A DNA stretch of 64,000 nt from CADEED01 sp041395625 (lineage in GTDB: Bacteria; Pseudomonadota; Gammaproteobacteria; Steroidobacterales; Steroidobacteraceae). The notes below the pieces were generated by a model, which saw nothing but the letters and a program-made list of their open reading frames with translations, was not told the origin of the DNA and searched no databases. The position numbers and the translations under genes are program-made. Location: NCBI GenBank assembly GCA_041395625.1, contig JAWLAE010000001.1, forward strand, positions 930,001 to 994,000. The letters are read 5' to 3'. This document shows, one piece after another, positions 9,452-19,589 of this stretch; the stretch's first letter is position 1, and each line of letters begins with the position of its first letter.

Positions 9452-10593
9452 CGCGATTCACCCTTGGCCTGGGTCGACTCGGCGACCGTCGTTTGCGCAG
9501 GCTCTGCGACCCGTACCGTCTCGCCCGGCTGCAGGAATGCGCCAGCGGTCGACACAATGCGCTCATCACCTTGCAGGCCCGACTCGATGACCACGCCGTT
9601 GCTGCGCGTGCCGGCAACCTTCACCGGCAGCTTGCTCACCCGGTTGTCGGCATTGAGGCGCATGACATAGGTGCCGTTGGTGTCTGACAGCACTGCAGTC
9701 TGCGGCAAGATCGGATGTTTGCCCGTGCCGACGACTACCTCGCCGCGGGCAAAGGCACCGGGCCGCAGATTACGATCCGACGGTAACGCGATACGAATAG
9801 AGCCGAGACGAGTGTCCGGATCGATCACAGCGCCCAGCAGTCTGACCGTGCCGATGAACGGTTCGTCGACACCCGTGACGTAGACCTTCGTGGGCTGTCC
9901 AACCGCCAGCGCCGCCATGTCCTGTTCGGCGACCCGGCCGCGCATTTCTATCTCTCCGCCGCGCCCCAGCCGGAACAATGGTTCGCCACCGACAGTGGCA
10001 GTCTGTCCGACCTCGGCGGTACGCGTGAGTACCACGCCATCCATCGGCGCGCGGATCTCCGTGCGACCGCGGCGCGCCTGCACCTCCGCAAGCTGCGCCG
10101 CAGCGACTTTCACGCGCGCTTCGGCATTGGCCGCGGCGCCTCGCCGGCGTTCGATTTCCTCTTTCGATAACGCGCCACTCGCAGCGACGCCCTGCGCGCG
10201 ACGATAGTCGGCAGCCGCCAGTTCGGCCGACGTTCTGGCCTCTTCGAGCGCGGCGCGCAGGCTGTTGACCTGGGGCTCGATCACCGAGGTGCTCAGGCGG
10301 GCGAGCACCTGCCCTTTCTTCACCTGGTCGCCAATCTCCACCAGCACCGCCGAGATCCGACCCCCTTCGCCCTCGACGGTGATCGGCATTTCGTCGCGTG
10401 CGTTGATTGTCCCGGTAAAGCTGACAATGTCAGTGACTTCTGACAAACCGGGTGTCACGACCGATACCAGCGGCGGCAGGTCAGCCGATTGCTCGGGTTT
10501 GGTGCCGCAAGCTGCCAGCACCAATGAAGCGCCAAGGATTGTGCACAAGCGCGGCAGCCAGGCGGCGCGCGCAGCGAAGATAGTTGCAGTCAT
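9448..10593 (-). CDS. RND efflux periplasmic adaptor (membrane-fusion) lipoprotein
   Basis: The ATG at 10593 is preferred because it opens a lipoprotein signal with lipobox LAAC (SLVLAACGT). The remainder follows the HlyD/AcrA order: a lipoyl half-motif (EGEGGRISAVLVEIGDQVKKGQVL), a coiled-coil hairpin (about residues 100-165), the second lipoyl half (EIRAPMDGVVLTRTAEVGQTV-like), and beta-barrel and membrane-proximal domains. It bridges the pump at 6329-9451 to an outer-membrane channel. A start upstream of 10593 would lack a signal sequence. Confidence 0.92.
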   Translation of the reverse strand: MTATIFAARAAWLPRLCTILGASLVLAACGTKPEQSADLPPLVSVVTPGLSEVTDIVSFTGTINARDEMPITVEGEGGRISAVLVEIGDQVKKGQVLARLSTSVIEPQVNSLRAALEEARTSAELAAADYRRAQGVAASGALSKEEIERRRGAAANAEARVKVAAAQLAEVQARRGRTEIRAPMDGVVLTRTAEVGQTATVGGEPLFRLGRGGEIEMRGRVAEQDMAALAVGQPTKVYVTGVDEPFIGTVRLLGAVIDPDTRLGSIRIALPSDRNLRPGAFARGEVVVGTGKHPILPQTAVLSDTNGTYVMRLNADNRVSKLPVKVAGTRSNGVVIESGLQGDERIVSTAGAFLQPGETVRVAEPAQTTVAESTQAKGESR

Positions 10594-10805
10594 GAAAGTT
10601 CCAGAAAATAGGGCGCCGCAAGCGCAGTTTGCCGGGTAGTCTAGCAAATTCACGGGTGCCGGCTGCAGCTGTCGCGGTAGCGCAACGTCGAGGCATCGTG
10701 TTAGCGGGCTGCGCGACAATTACGACCACGGCTCATAACTGGTTAGACTGTGCGGCGATGCGCCCGGCTGGCAGCCCGGACGCCGCTACAGGAGGATGGC
10801 AGGAC

Positions 10806-12380
10806 ATGGATATCAGGTTGCGCACGATAGTCTGGGTTGCATTGCTGGCGGCGATCGTCACCGGCTGCGGTACCAATCCGGTGACCGGCAAAACGGAAGT
10901 CCAGCTCATTTCCACGGGCCAGGAAGTGCAGATCGGTGAACAGAACTACGCGCCCTCCCGGCAGAGCCAGGGCGGCGACCTCACGGTCCTGCCGGAGCTC
11001 ACCGCTTATGTCAGTGAAGTGGGGCAGAAGCTGGCGGCAGTGTCAGACCGCGATTTGCCGTATGAGTTCGTCGTACTCAACAGCTCGGTGCCCAACGCCT
11101 GGGCGTTGCCGGGCGGCAAGATAGCGGTCAATCGCGGCCTGCTCACGACCCTGGAGAACGAAGCTGAGCTGGCGGCCGTGCTGGGCCACGAGATCGTGCA
11201 TGCGGCGGCTCGACATGGTGCCAAGGCCCAGGAGCGCGGCACGTTCCTGCAGATCGGTATGGTCGCCGCGCAGGTCGGCATGGCCATGAGCGATACCAAC
11301 CCCAACGTCGGCAATTTGCTGCTACAGGGGGCCGGGCTTGGGGCGCAGATGGCGATGATGAAGTATGGTCGCGATGCCGAGCTCGAGGCCGACCAGTACG
11401 GCATGAATTACATGCGCGCCGCCGGCTACAACCCGCAAGCTGCGGTCAGCCTGCAGCAGAAGTTCCTCGCGCTGTCCGAGCAGAGCGGTCGCAACCAGGG
11501 CTGGCTCGAAGGCCTGTTCGCCTCGCATCCGCCCTCGGCGGAGCGCGTCGCGCGCAATCGTGAGCGGCTCGCGGAGATCGGCAGCACCGGCGATCTCGGA
11601 GCCGAGCGTTATCAGGCAAAGCTCGCGCCGCTCATGGCGATGAAGCCGGCCTACGACAAGGCCGACGCGGCGCTCGAGGCGGCAGGCAGGAAGGACTTCA
11701 ACAAGGCTGAAGCGCTGGCGCGCGAGGCGGTCAAACTGGTGCCGCGCGAGCCACGCTTCCACCAGCTGTTAGGCGACCTGGCGCTCGCGCAGAAGCAGCC
11801 GCAGGCGGCGCTGCCGCACTATGAGCGCTCGATCGCACTCGACAGCACCTATTTCGGTCCCTATCTCGGCGGCGGCGTCGCAGCCTATCGGCTGAACGAC
11901 AAGGCGCGCGCCGAGGATTGGTTGACACGCAGCGTCAAACTGCTGCCCACCGCGCCAGCGGCCTACTATCTGGGGACGCTCGCGAAAGAGCAGGGCAACA
12001 TGGATCGGGCGCTCGACATGTTCAGAGCGGCTGCGGGTTCTGAGAGCGACATCGGCAAACAGGCGGCGGCGGAGTACACACGGCTCGATCTGCCGCGCAA
12101 TCCGGGCAATTACGTCAAGACGGGCCTGCAACTCGACGGCCGTGGTGAACTGCTCGGTGTGATCGAGAATCGTGCCCCCGTCGCGCTGCGTGGCATTGTC
12201 ATCACGCCCATTCGTATTGACGGCGCCGGCCGGATCGTGCAGTCGGCGCGCAGCGTGCAGATCGGTCAGACGCTCGCGCCCGGCCAACGTATCGCCGTGA
12301 ACCTGGGTCTCGGACCAGTGGCGCCGGAACTCGCGCAACAGTTGCGGGTGCGGGTGGATGGTGCGACGCCGGTCGAGTAG
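10806..12380 (+). CDS. M48 family metalloprotease lipoprotein with TPR domain (BepA-like)
   Basis: The 524-residue product starts at the ATG at 10806, which opens a lipoprotein signal (AAIVTGC). The peptidase domain carries the zinc motif HEIVH at about residues 128-132 and the downstream ELEADQYGMNYM glutamate motif. After about residue 290 there are TPR-like helices (EAGRKDFNKAEALAREAVK; QPQAALPHYERSIALDS). The plan matches BepA/LoiP-type periplasmic proteases that act in outer-membrane protein quality control. It is transcribed away from the efflux operon. The upstream gap (10594-10805) should hold promoters for both directions. Confidence 0.9.
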   Translation: MDIRLRTIVWVALLAAIVTGCGTNPVTGKTEVQLISTGQEVQIGEQNYAPSRQSQGGDLTVLPELTAYVSEVGQKLAAVSDRDLPYEFVVLNSSVPNAWALPGGKIAVNRGLLTTLENEAELAAVLGHEIVHAAARHGAKAQERGTFLQIGMVAAQVGMAMSDTNPNVGNLLLQGAGLGAQMAMMKYGRDAELEADQYGMNYMRAAGYNPQAAVSLQQKFLALSEQSGRNQGWLEGLFASHPPSAERVARNRERLAEIGSTGDLGAERYQAKLAPLMAMKPAYDKADAALEAAGRKDFNKAEALAREAVKLVPREPRFHQLLGDLALAQKQPQAALPHYERSIALDSTYFGPYLGGGVAAYRLNDKARAEDWLTRSVKLLPTAPAAYYLGTLAKEQGNMDRALDMFRAAAGSESDIGKQAAAEYTRLDLPRNPGNYVKTGLQLDGRGELLGVIENRAPVALRGIVITPIRIDGAGRIVQSARSVQIGQTLAPGQRIAVNLGLGPVAPELAQQLRVRVDGATPVE

Positions 12381-12424
12381 CCCGGTGCTCAGGACCGCTA
12401 ACAAATGATCCGGCTCGCTGCGAC

Positions 12425-12895
12425 TTGAATATTCTGTTCGTCTGTCTCGGCAACATCTGTCGGTCGCCGACTGCCGAGGGCGTATTTCGCCGGTTGGCGG
12501 AACGCGAGGCGCCGTCGTTGGCTGCCAGCTTGCTGGTCGATTCCGCCGGTACGGCGGACTACCACGTTGGCTCACCACCAGATCCGCGCACGATCGCAGC
12601 GGCGCGCGCGCGCGGCTACGACCTCTCGTCACTGCGCGCGCGACAGGTTATGCCGCACGATTTCCAGCGCTTCGATCTGTTGCTGGCCATGGATCTGGCC
12701 AACGCGCGCGATCTGCAGGCAATCGCACCGGCCGATAGTCGCCACCGCGTTAATCTGCTGCTCGAGCATGCGCCCGAGCTGCAATTGCAGGAGGTGCCGG
12801 ATCCCTACTACGGCAGCAGCATCGATTTCGAGCGCGTGATCGATCTGGTCGAGGCAGCATCCCGCGGTCTATTGCGCAAGCTGGCACAATCCTGA
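12425..12895 (+). CDS. Low-molecular-weight protein-tyrosine phosphatase
   Basis: The 156-residue product has the family's N-terminal P-loop CLGNICRSPTAEG (nucleophile Cys near residue 7) and the general-acid loop DPYYG near residue 127. These are both catalytic elements of the family (EC 3.1.3.48). The start is a TTG, since the conserved N-terminus NILFVCLGN begins there. Bacterial members often dephosphorylate BY-kinases in polysaccharide export, but no kinase is adjacent, so the substrate is unknown. Confidence 0.92.
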   Translation: MNILFVCLGNICRSPTAEGVFRRLAEREAPSLAASLLVDSAGTADYHVGSPPDPRTIAAARARGYDLSSLRARQVMPHDFQRFDLLLAMDLANARDLQAIAPADSRHRVNLLLEHAPELQLQEVPDPYYGSSIDFERVIDLVEAASRGLLRKLAQS

Positions 12896-12901
12896 GTGGC
12901 A

Positions 12902-14824
12902 TCAGGGTGCGGGAACCGGCACTGGTGTCGACGCATTGTCATCCGGTGCTGCGGTCCGATAGCACTCGATACGATTGCGGCCGGCACGTTTCGCCGCGTA
13001 CAGCGCGACGTCTGCGCGTCGCAGCGGTGCATCAAACGACTGGTCGCCAGGGTCGAGGGCGGCGAGGCCGCAGCTTAGCGTCGTGATCATGGGTTCCGGT
13101 TCGCCAGCGCACATGGGTAGCTCCTGCAAAGCCACGCGCAGTCGGTCGACCACCGGCAGAGCTTCTGCAAGCGACGTGTCCGGCAGCAGCAGCAGGAACT
13201 CCTCGCCTCCATAGCGGCCAAGACGATCTCCCGAGCGCAAACTGGCCCGCGCGAGTGCCGCGAAGCGGCGCAGGGTGTCGTCGCCGACCTCGTGTCCGAA
13301 GCGATCGTTGACGTGCTTGAAGTGATCGAGATCGATCAGACCGATGACAGCTGAACGATTGTCCTGTCGGACACGCGCCAGCAATTCGCTCGCCGACGCC
13401 AGGATCTTGCGTCGATTGGGTAGCCGCGTGAGCTCATCACGCTCGGCCAGCGCGGTCAGCTCGCTGTTGTGCCGGCGCTTGGACCAAAGCGCATAGCCGA
13501 GCGCAAGGGCCGCACAGAAGAAGGTGAAGCCCGCGCCAATGGCGAGCTGCGTGAAGCGCTGTTGCGCTGCTAGACGTTCCTCGGCAAGCGTTTTATCAGC
13601 CGCCAGCAGCGCGTTCTTCTGCTCCTCACGATCCATATCGAACTGCACTCTGAGGCTGGCGATCTCGCGAATGCGATCCAGCTCGCTTTGGGTGCGCACC
13701 CGTTGCAGGAATTCGCTTTGGTCGCGGAAGGCGGCGGCATAGTCGCCCACTTCGGCGTAGGCTCGAGCCCGCAGATCGAACAACGAAGCGATGTCATCGG
13801 CCGGCAGCGCGCCGCCGGCGGTCAGCGCTATCGTTAGTTGTTTGATGGCTTGGGCGGGTTGCTGCTGCGCTGCTGCCATGCGCCCGCGTAGCGCGGCAAG
13901 CGTGCGATGGTCGTTGTCGTCCATGCCCTGGCTGCGTTCCAGGGTCGCTTCAGCCGCGTCGCACCAGCCGTTGGCCCGATCGTACTCGCGACGTTCGATT
14001 TCGACCCCGCAGAGCCTGAGCTGCGACAATCCAGTGCCGACTCGATCGCCGATCTCGGTATGCACACGCAGCGCTTCGTTGGCGGCCTCGAGCGCCTCAT
14101 CGAGTCGGCCAGCCGACTTGAGAATCGAGGCGCGGCGATCGAGTGCCGTGGCCAGGCGCACGCCGGCGCCTTCCGTGCGAAAGAACTCGATCGACTCGTC
14201 GACCAGTGCCAGCGCCACCGCGTAGTTGCGGGCCGCATAGTGCGCCATTGACAGGCGCCCGGCAGCCACCATGGCTTCTTCCGGCGTCGAGTGCTGCCGC
14301 AGCAAGGCGTAGGCGCGTGTCAGGTCACCCAGCGCTGGCGCTGCGTCGCCTTGCCTGAAGTGCAGCCAACCGCGATCGCGCAGGATGCAGCCGAGCGCGA
14401 GCGGTCGCTCGTCGGCCCGCTCGACGATCCCTGTGAGTTCTGTGATTGCGGCATCGATACCGCCCAGGTTCGTACTGACGAGTGCGCGTAAGGTTCGCAT
14501 CCGCAACGCCAAATCGGATTGATCGCCGCTCGGTAATAGCGCGAGCCCCGCATCAGCATAGGCGAGTGCCTGGCGACTGAGCCCGAGCTGCCGAGACGCG
14601 TCAGCTGCGATCGCGCTGAGTTGCGCACGCTGCTGAATGGCGGCGGTTGGTGTGTCCGCCAGACGCGCCGTGACCTGGGGCAGGGCGCTGTCCGGTGCCC
14701 GGTACGCCAGGGATTCGAACTCGGCGAACGCGCCGCGATCTTCAGCCAGGCACGCCGCCTGCGCGCCGCCGCCGAGCCAAGCTGCACACAATGCCGCGAG
14801 CGCGCATCGCGCGAGCACGCTCAC
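12902..14824 (-). CDS. Membrane-anchored TPR sensor diguanylate cyclase
   Basis: The 640-residue product has a signal peptide (GGGAQAACLAE), a long periplasmic region of TPR-type helices (about residues 30-400), and one transmembrane helix near 425-445 (LAIGAGFTFFCAALALGYALW). A C-terminal GGDEF domain carries the active-site signature GGEEF (RYGGEEFLLLLPD). It should make cyclic di-GMP in response to a periplasmic cue. An inhibitory RxxD site before GGEEF is not obvious. Its 3' end is 6 bp from the 3' end of the phosphatase gene. Confidence 0.92.
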   Translation of the reverse strand: MSVLARCALAALCAAWLGGGAQAACLAEDRGAFAEFESLAYRAPDSALPQVTARLADTPTAAIQQRAQLSAIAADASRQLGLSRQALAYADAGLALLPSGDQSDLALRMRTLRALVSTNLGGIDAAITELTGIVERADERPLALGCILRDRGWLHFRQGDAAPALGDLTRAYALLRQHSTPEEAMVAAGRLSMAHYAARNYAVALALVDESIEFFRTEGAGVRLATALDRRASILKSAGRLDEALEAANEALRVHTEIGDRVGTGLSQLRLCGVEIERREYDRANGWCDAAEATLERSQGMDDNDHRTLAALRGRMAAAQQQPAQAIKQLTIALTAGGALPADDIASLFDLRARAYAEVGDYAAAFRDQSEFLQRVRTQSELDRIREIASLRVQFDMDREEQKNALLAADKTLAEERLAAQQRFTQLAIGAGFTFFCAALALGYALWSKRRHNSELTALAERDELTRLPNRRKILASASELLARVRQDNRSAVIGLIDLDHFKHVNDRFGHEVGDDTLRRFAALARASLRSGDRLGRYGGEEFLLLLPDTSLAEALPVVDRLRVALQELPMCAGEPEPMITTLSCGLAALDPGDQSFDAPLRRADVALYAAKRAGRNRIECYRTAAPDDNASTPVPVPAP

Positions 14825-14881
14825 GAGACCGCCTCACGCAACTGACGACGGTCGGCGCCGACCGCGCGAATGATCAAGATA

Positions 14882-17389
14882 TCAGTCGTCAGCACCTGTA
14901 TTGCGCGGAGCATTGTCGGCCGGACTCGACGACCACACCACATGCGGTTTGGGTGCCGGCGGCGGCGGCAGGGCATCGCGTGTGGCCGATTCGCGCGGCA
15001 CATCGCGTGGTTCGCTGCGGTCTGCGTCACGCTGTGGTTCCCTGGGCGTTGTCTGGTTCGCACTGGAGGCGCGCGCATGCATTTCGCGCTCTTCTGGCGT
15101 AGCGGCGCGAGCAGCGTTGCTGCCCTCAGACCCGCTACCCGACTGTAGCCCGCCTTCGCGGTTGCCGCCACTGCCACCGCGGCCGCGACGGCCACGACGA
15201 CGTGGCCGGCCACTGCGCTCTGGCCGGGCATTGCCCTCAGTCTGATCGCCCTCTGCGCGGACACCTTCAGCGGCGCCAACAGCCCCAGCACCTGCTGCGA
15301 TTTCACTGCCTGCGACTCGTTCCTGCTCCTGCCGGCCGGGCTCCTGGCGATCTCGGCGTGGTTCGCGTTGTCGATCGCCACCGCCGCGGGACGAGCCTCG
15401 CGAGGAATCGCGTTGCCCCGATTGCGAGCCCTGAGCATCGCGCGCCTCACCGCGCGGGCGTTCACGACCGCCATCGCGTGCCGGCTCGCGCTTGCGATCC
15501 CGGCCACCACTCCGCGAGCTGCCGTCGCGTCGACCACCTCGCTCGTGGCGGCCGCGTGCATCCCGTCCGCGATCACCGCGCTGCCGCCGCGCCGCGCCGC
15601 CGGCGTCGTTGGGATCAGCGGCCGCGATTGGGCTATTCGCAACGGGGGCGGGCGTTCCCAGAAACCACGTCTTGAGCCGCGTGAGTACGCCTGGTCGCGG
15701 CTGATCGACGCTCATGGCCGCTGCTGCGGCCGCGGGCGCCGCTGCCGGCGTCGGTACGTGCACAACGATCGGCGCAGGCATCACCGGTGGGATCGGCTGC
15801 ACGGCCGCCGGCTCTTGCTGCGGCACGTTGGCGCGCGTGCCGCGAGGATCGGCGACCTGCGGTGCTTCCGGCATCTTGTAGCTGAGTAGTTTGTGTTCAG
15901 CGAGATCGAGCTCGTCGAGCCGTACGCGCTTGATCGAATACTCAGGTGTTTGAATATGCGGATTCGGCACGATGATCATTTCGACTTCGCTCTTGTCCTC
16001 GAGCGTACGCAACCATTCGCGCTTCTCGTTGATCAGATAGGTGGCCACCTCGACCGGAACCTGCGCGATGATCTTGGCAGTGCGGTCCTTGCGGGCTTCC
16101 TCGCCGATCAGTCGCAGAATGGCCAGTGCCATCGATTCCACCGAGCGGATGCTGCCGATACCGGTGCACCGCGGACAGACGATGTGGCTGGACTCGTCGA
16201 GCGACGGTCGCAGCCGCTGGCGCGACATTTCGAGCAAGCCAAAACGCGACAGCCGGCCGATCTGAATGCGGGCGCGATCCGTATGCACGGCATCGCGCAG
16301 CCGGTCTTCCACCTCGCGCTGGTTCTTCTGCGACTCCATGTCGATGAAATCGATGACGATCAGTCCGCCCAGATCGCGGATACGCAGCTGACGTGCGATC
16401 TCGTCGGCCGCTTCGAGGTTGGTATTGAGCGCAGTCGCCTCGATGTCGGCGCCGCGCGTGGCTCGTGCCGAGTTGATGTCGATCGAGACGAGTGCCTCGG
16501 TATAGTCGATGACGATCGAACCGCCGGAGGGCAATTGCACCTTGTGGGCGTAGGCCGACTCGATCTGGCTCTCGATCTGGTAGCGATTGAAGAGAGCGAT
16601 GTCGTCAGTGTATTTCTTGAGACGACGCTGGGCCTCGGGTGGCATGAAGCGTGTCATGTACTCCTGAGCCGTTGCGTATGCCGCATCGTCGTCGACCAGG
16701 ATTTCGCCGATGTCGTCGCTGAGATAGTCGCGCAACGCGCGGGTGACCGCATCGCTCTCGCGGTAAACGAGATAGGGAGCAGGGCGGTCTTTGGTTGCCG
16801 CATCCACTTCGTCCCACTGGGCCTTGAGATTGTCGAGGTCCCACTGCAATTCGGCCGGTTGGCGACCGACGCCCGCCGTGCGAATGATGGCGCCCATGCC
16901 CTCGGGGATCACGAGTTCATCCATCGCCTGACGCGCGAGGTCGCGCTCTTCGCCTTCGATGCGGCGCGACACACCGCCGGCGCGCGGGTTGTTCGGCATC
17001 AAGACCAAAAAGCGACCGGCGAGTGAAATAAAAGTGGTCAGGGCGGCACCTTTGTTGCCGCGCTCCTCTTTCTCGACCTGCACGATCACCTCTTGGCCCT
17101 CCGAGACGAGATCGCGAATGTTGCTGCTGCGGCCACCGCCTTGCGCCGCTGGCTTGAAGTAGTCCTTGGAGATCTCTTTCAGCGGCAAGAAGCCATGGCG
17201 CTCCGCGCCATAGTCGACGAAGCACGCCTCGAGCGATTGCTCGACGCGCGAGATGCGGCCCTTGTAGATATTGGCCTTTTTCTGTTCGCGCGACGGGATG
17301 TCGATGCTGAGGTCGTATAGCTTCTGGCCATCGACCATGGCAACGCGCAACTCTTCTTGCTGAGTTGCATTGACGAGCATTCTTTTCAT
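14882..17389 (-). CDS. rne: Ribonuclease E/G family endoribonuclease
   Basis: The 835-residue product has the RNase E N-terminal catalytic half: the MKRMLVNATQ start, an S1 domain (KANIYKGRISRVEQSLEACFVDYG), the DNase-I-like region with the magnesium-site segment LVSIDINSARATRG, and the Zn-link cysteines in CPRCTG. The C-terminal 300 residues are low-complexity and Arg/Gly/Pro-rich (RRGRRGRGGSG), the typical disordered degradosome scaffold. It processes rRNA and tRNA precursors and mRNA. Like other rne genes it has a long upstream leader (17390-17808) that may support autoregulation. Confidence 0.95.
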   Translation of the reverse strand: MKRMLVNATQQEELRVAMVDGQKLYDLSIDIPSREQKKANIYKGRISRVEQSLEACFVDYGAERHGFLPLKEISKDYFKPAAQGGGRSSNIRDLVSEGQEVIVQVEKEERGNKGAALTTFISLAGRFLVLMPNNPRAGGVSRRIEGEERDLARQAMDELVIPEGMGAIIRTAGVGRQPAELQWDLDNLKAQWDEVDAATKDRPAPYLVYRESDAVTRALRDYLSDDIGEILVDDDAAYATAQEYMTRFMPPEAQRRLKKYTDDIALFNRYQIESQIESAYAHKVQLPSGGSIVIDYTEALVSIDINSARATRGADIEATALNTNLEAADEIARQLRIRDLGGLIVIDFIDMESQKNQREVEDRLRDAVHTDRARIQIGRLSRFGLLEMSRQRLRPSLDESSHIVCPRCTGIGSIRSVESMALAILRLIGEEARKDRTAKIIAQVPVEVATYLINEKREWLRTLEDKSEVEMIIVPNPHIQTPEYSIKRVRLDELDLAEHKLLSYKMPEAPQVADPRGTRANVPQQEPAAVQPIPPVMPAPIVVHVPTPAAAPAAAAAAMSVDQPRPGVLTRLKTWFLGTPAPVANSPIAAADPNDAGGAARRQRGDRGRDARGRHERGGRRDGSSRSGGRDRKREPARDGGRERPRGEARDAQGSQSGQRDSSRGSSRGGGDRQREPRRDRQEPGRQEQERVAGSEIAAGAGAVGAAEGVRAEGDQTEGNARPERSGRPRRRGRRGRGGSGGNREGGLQSGSGSEGSNAARAATPEEREMHARASSANQTTPREPQRDADRSEPRDVPRESATRDALPPPPAPKPHVVWSSSPADNAPRNTGADD

Positions 17390-17808
17390 GTGACCCTAAC
17401 TGACAGTAAGGGTCGACGGATGCACCGGTCTCGGCGTGCGACCCCGTCGGCTGTAAGCCGATGAGGTTGCGGAGCCGGGCCAGCAGCGGGAGCCGGCGTC
17501 AATTAAGTTGGCACTCGTTATGTATTACGCTCAACCGCGTGCGCGGCTGAGATGCCGAAATCCTAATGAACGACTTCACCTGTGGCGCGCCAGTCACTCG
17601 AGCGGTCACGCTCGTCAGCCCCTGTCGCAGCAAAAATCCGGTCGACCAGACGATGGCCTCGTAGGCGAGGACCAACTAACATGCTGCGCCTTCGATCCGT
17701 CTTAGGTGGTTGCGGCCGGCCGCGCAGCGTTTTTTTGTCGGGCCCCCTCGGCGCACGGCGCGGCTGGGGACGACCTGTGCATCATATTCCGAGAGTTCAT
17801 TGAAAACA
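17390..17808. promoter_or_regulatory. Intergenic region between divergent rne and rluC
   Basis: No gene was found in these 419 bases. The side next to rne probably holds its 5' leader and promoter, by analogy with other proteobacterial rne genes. The side next to rluC contains a GC-rich stretch followed by a T-run (GCAGCGTTTTTTTG near 17727-17740), which could end a short leader transcript. No sRNA could be named. Confidence 0.35.
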
Positions 17809-18876
17809 ATGCCTTACGAACCCGATCCCCCAGAGGCCGGCCCAAACGAGGCAACCGGGGCGCGGGTACGCCAAATTAATGTCGATCCAGGCTATGCCGG
17901 CCAGCGCCTCGACAACTTCTTGCGGCGCGAGCTCAACGACGTGCCCAAGAGCCACGTTTACCGGGTGATACGCACCGGTGAAGTACGTGTCAACGGTAAA
18001 CGGGCCAAACCGGAAACGCGTCTGGCCGAGAACGATGTGGTCCGCGTGCCGCCTTTGCGTGCCGCGGCGCCGCGACTGCCGGGGGGCGTGCCGCCAGACC
18101 TGGTGCGCCGTGTGTCGGCGGCGATCGTCGCCGAAGAGCGCGAGATGCTGGTCATCGACAAACCCGCTGGTATCGCTGTCCATGGCGGCAGCGGTGTGAC
18201 ATTCGGCATCATCGAAGCGCTGCGTGCGACTCGGCCAGATGAGACGCTCGAGCTCGCACATCGACTGGATCGTGACACGAGCGGCCTGTTACTGGTGGCG
18301 CGCCGACCGGCGGCGCTGCGGACTCTGCACGCGCTGCTGCGTGACGGCGCTTTCAACAAACGTTACCTGGCGCTGGTGCGCGGCAAGTGGGAGTTAGGCG
18401 AAAAACGCATCGACGCGCCGCTGCGCACGGACACCAGGGTACACGGTGAACGCACGGTTCAGGTGCACGCCAGCGGCAAAGAGGCGCGCAGCGATTTTCG
18501 ACCGGTGCAGTTTTTCGGCAAGCGGGCGACGCTGGTCGAAGTGAATCTGCTGACCGGTCGGACCCATCAGATTCGTGTGCATGCCGCGCACGCCGGTTAC
18601 CCGGTTGCTGGTGACGAGAAGTACGGCGATCCTGATTTCAACGTCGAGATGCGCGAGTTAGGCTTGCAACGCATGTTCCTGCACGCGCACGCGCTGGAGT
18701 TCGCCTGGCCCGATAGCGGCAATGAGGTGAGTCTGAGTGCGCCACTGCCGGCGGAACTCGCTGCAGTAATCGATCGGCTGACCGACCTCGCCGGAGTCAA
18801 GCGTCGTCGGCCGACGAGCAACGCCAAGCGTCCTGCGGCGAAGCGCCGTAAGAATGCTCGAGTGGTTACTCGGTGA
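17809..18876 (+). CDS. rluC: Ribosomal large-subunit pseudouridine synthase C
   Basis: The 355-residue product starts at the ATG at 17809 (MPYEPDPPEAG). It has an N-terminal S4 RNA-binding domain (AGQRLDNFLRREL to VRVNGKRAKPETRL) and an RluA-family catalytic domain with HRLDRDTSGLLL, whose Asp is catalytic. RTHQIRVHAAHAGYPVAGDEKYG follows. RluC modifies U955, U2504 and U2580 of 23S rRNA in E. coli. The position beside rne matches many gammaproteobacteria. The C-terminus is lysine/arginine rich. Confidence 0.93.
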   Translation: MPYEPDPPEAGPNEATGARVRQINVDPGYAGQRLDNFLRRELNDVPKSHVYRVIRTGEVRVNGKRAKPETRLAENDVVRVPPLRAAAPRLPGGVPPDLVRRVSAAIVAEEREMLVIDKPAGIAVHGGSGVTFGIIEALRATRPDETLELAHRLDRDTSGLLLVARRPAALRTLHALLRDGAFNKRYLALVRGKWELGEKRIDAPLRTDTRVHGERTVQVHASGKEARSDFRPVQFFGKRATLVEVNLLTGRTHQIRVHAAHAGYPVAGDEKYGDPDFNVEMRELGLQRMFLHAHALEFAWPDSGNEVSLSAPLPAELAAVIDRLTDLAGVKRRRPTSNAKRPAAKRRKNARVVTR

Positions 18877-18883
18877 TTGCGAT

Positions 18884-19489
18884 CTATGGCGCTAGATAGC
18901 CTGCGCTGCGCAGGGCACCGGACAACCACAGCAGCGGCATGCCGATGAGTGCGGTCGGGTCCTCGGACTCGATACGCTCGAACAGTGTGATGCCAAGGCC
19001 TTCTGCCTTGAAGCCGCCGGCACAGTCGAAGGGTTGCTCGCGCGCCACGTAGCGCTCGATCTCAGCGTCCGACAGCGCGCGCATCACGATCGCAGTGGTG
19101 TCGACGTGCTGGAGCGACAGACTCGTGGCGCGACACTGCAGACTGCAGCCGGTGTAAAACTCGGCGCTGGAGCCCGACAGCAGTTTGAGTTGCTCGGCAC
19201 AGTTGGCGGCATTGCCCGGCTTTTGCAGGATCGTGGTGTTGGCGGCGGCCACCTGATCACTGCCGATGACAACTGCCTCGGGATGTCTCGCCGCCACAGC
19301 AGCCGCCTTTTCCTGCGCCAGGCGCAGCGCGCGCTCCGGTGGCGGTTCGCCGCGCACCTCATCTTCGGGCACGCCGGGGCTTTCGATTGCAAATGGCAAG
19401 CCCAAGCGTTGCAGCAACTCGGCACGGTAACGTGAGGTAGAAGCGAGTATGAGGCTGCGGACCGGGCCACTGGTGAGCGGACTATTCAC
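18884..19489 (-). CDS. Maf-family nucleotide pyrophosphatase (YceF-like)
   Basis: The product (201 aa) hydrolyses non-canonical or modified nucleoside triphosphates; the YceF branch prefers m7GTP. Motifs are SLILASTSRYRAELLQRLGL at the N-terminus, EDEVRGEPPPERALRLAQEKA, and VIGSDQVA with the catalytic Asp. The GTG at 19489 gives a start close to the conserved SLILAS strand; a longer frame upstream has no homology-like sequence. Head-to-head placement with yceD is the usual gammaproteobacterial order. Its end is 7 bp from the rluC end. Confidence 0.9.
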   Translation of the reverse strand: MNSPLTSGPVRSLILASTSRYRAELLQRLGLPFAIESPGVPEDEVRGEPPPERALRLAQEKAAAVAARHPEAVVIGSDQVAAANTTILQKPGNAANCAEQLKLLSGSSAEFYTGCSLQCRATSLSLQHVDTTAIVMRALSDAEIERYVAREQPFDCAGGFKAEGLGITLFERIESEDPTALIGMPLLWLSGALRSAGYLAP

Positions 19490-19589
19490 AAGGTTCCTCT
19501 GCGTGCAGTAAATTGGCCCGCACAAAACAAAGACTTAGGCGCTTGCAGGCTTTGACTTGCCGCGAGCCGGTACCTATTATACGCGCCCC

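Noticed and set aside
15893..17026. Long plus-strand frame of 377 codons inside rne
   Set aside because: It is a high-GC antisense shadow of the RNase E catalytic domain.
17390..17808. tRNA or named small RNA in the rne-rluC gap
   Set aside because: No cloverleaf or known sRNA pattern was seen; only a leader role is suggested.
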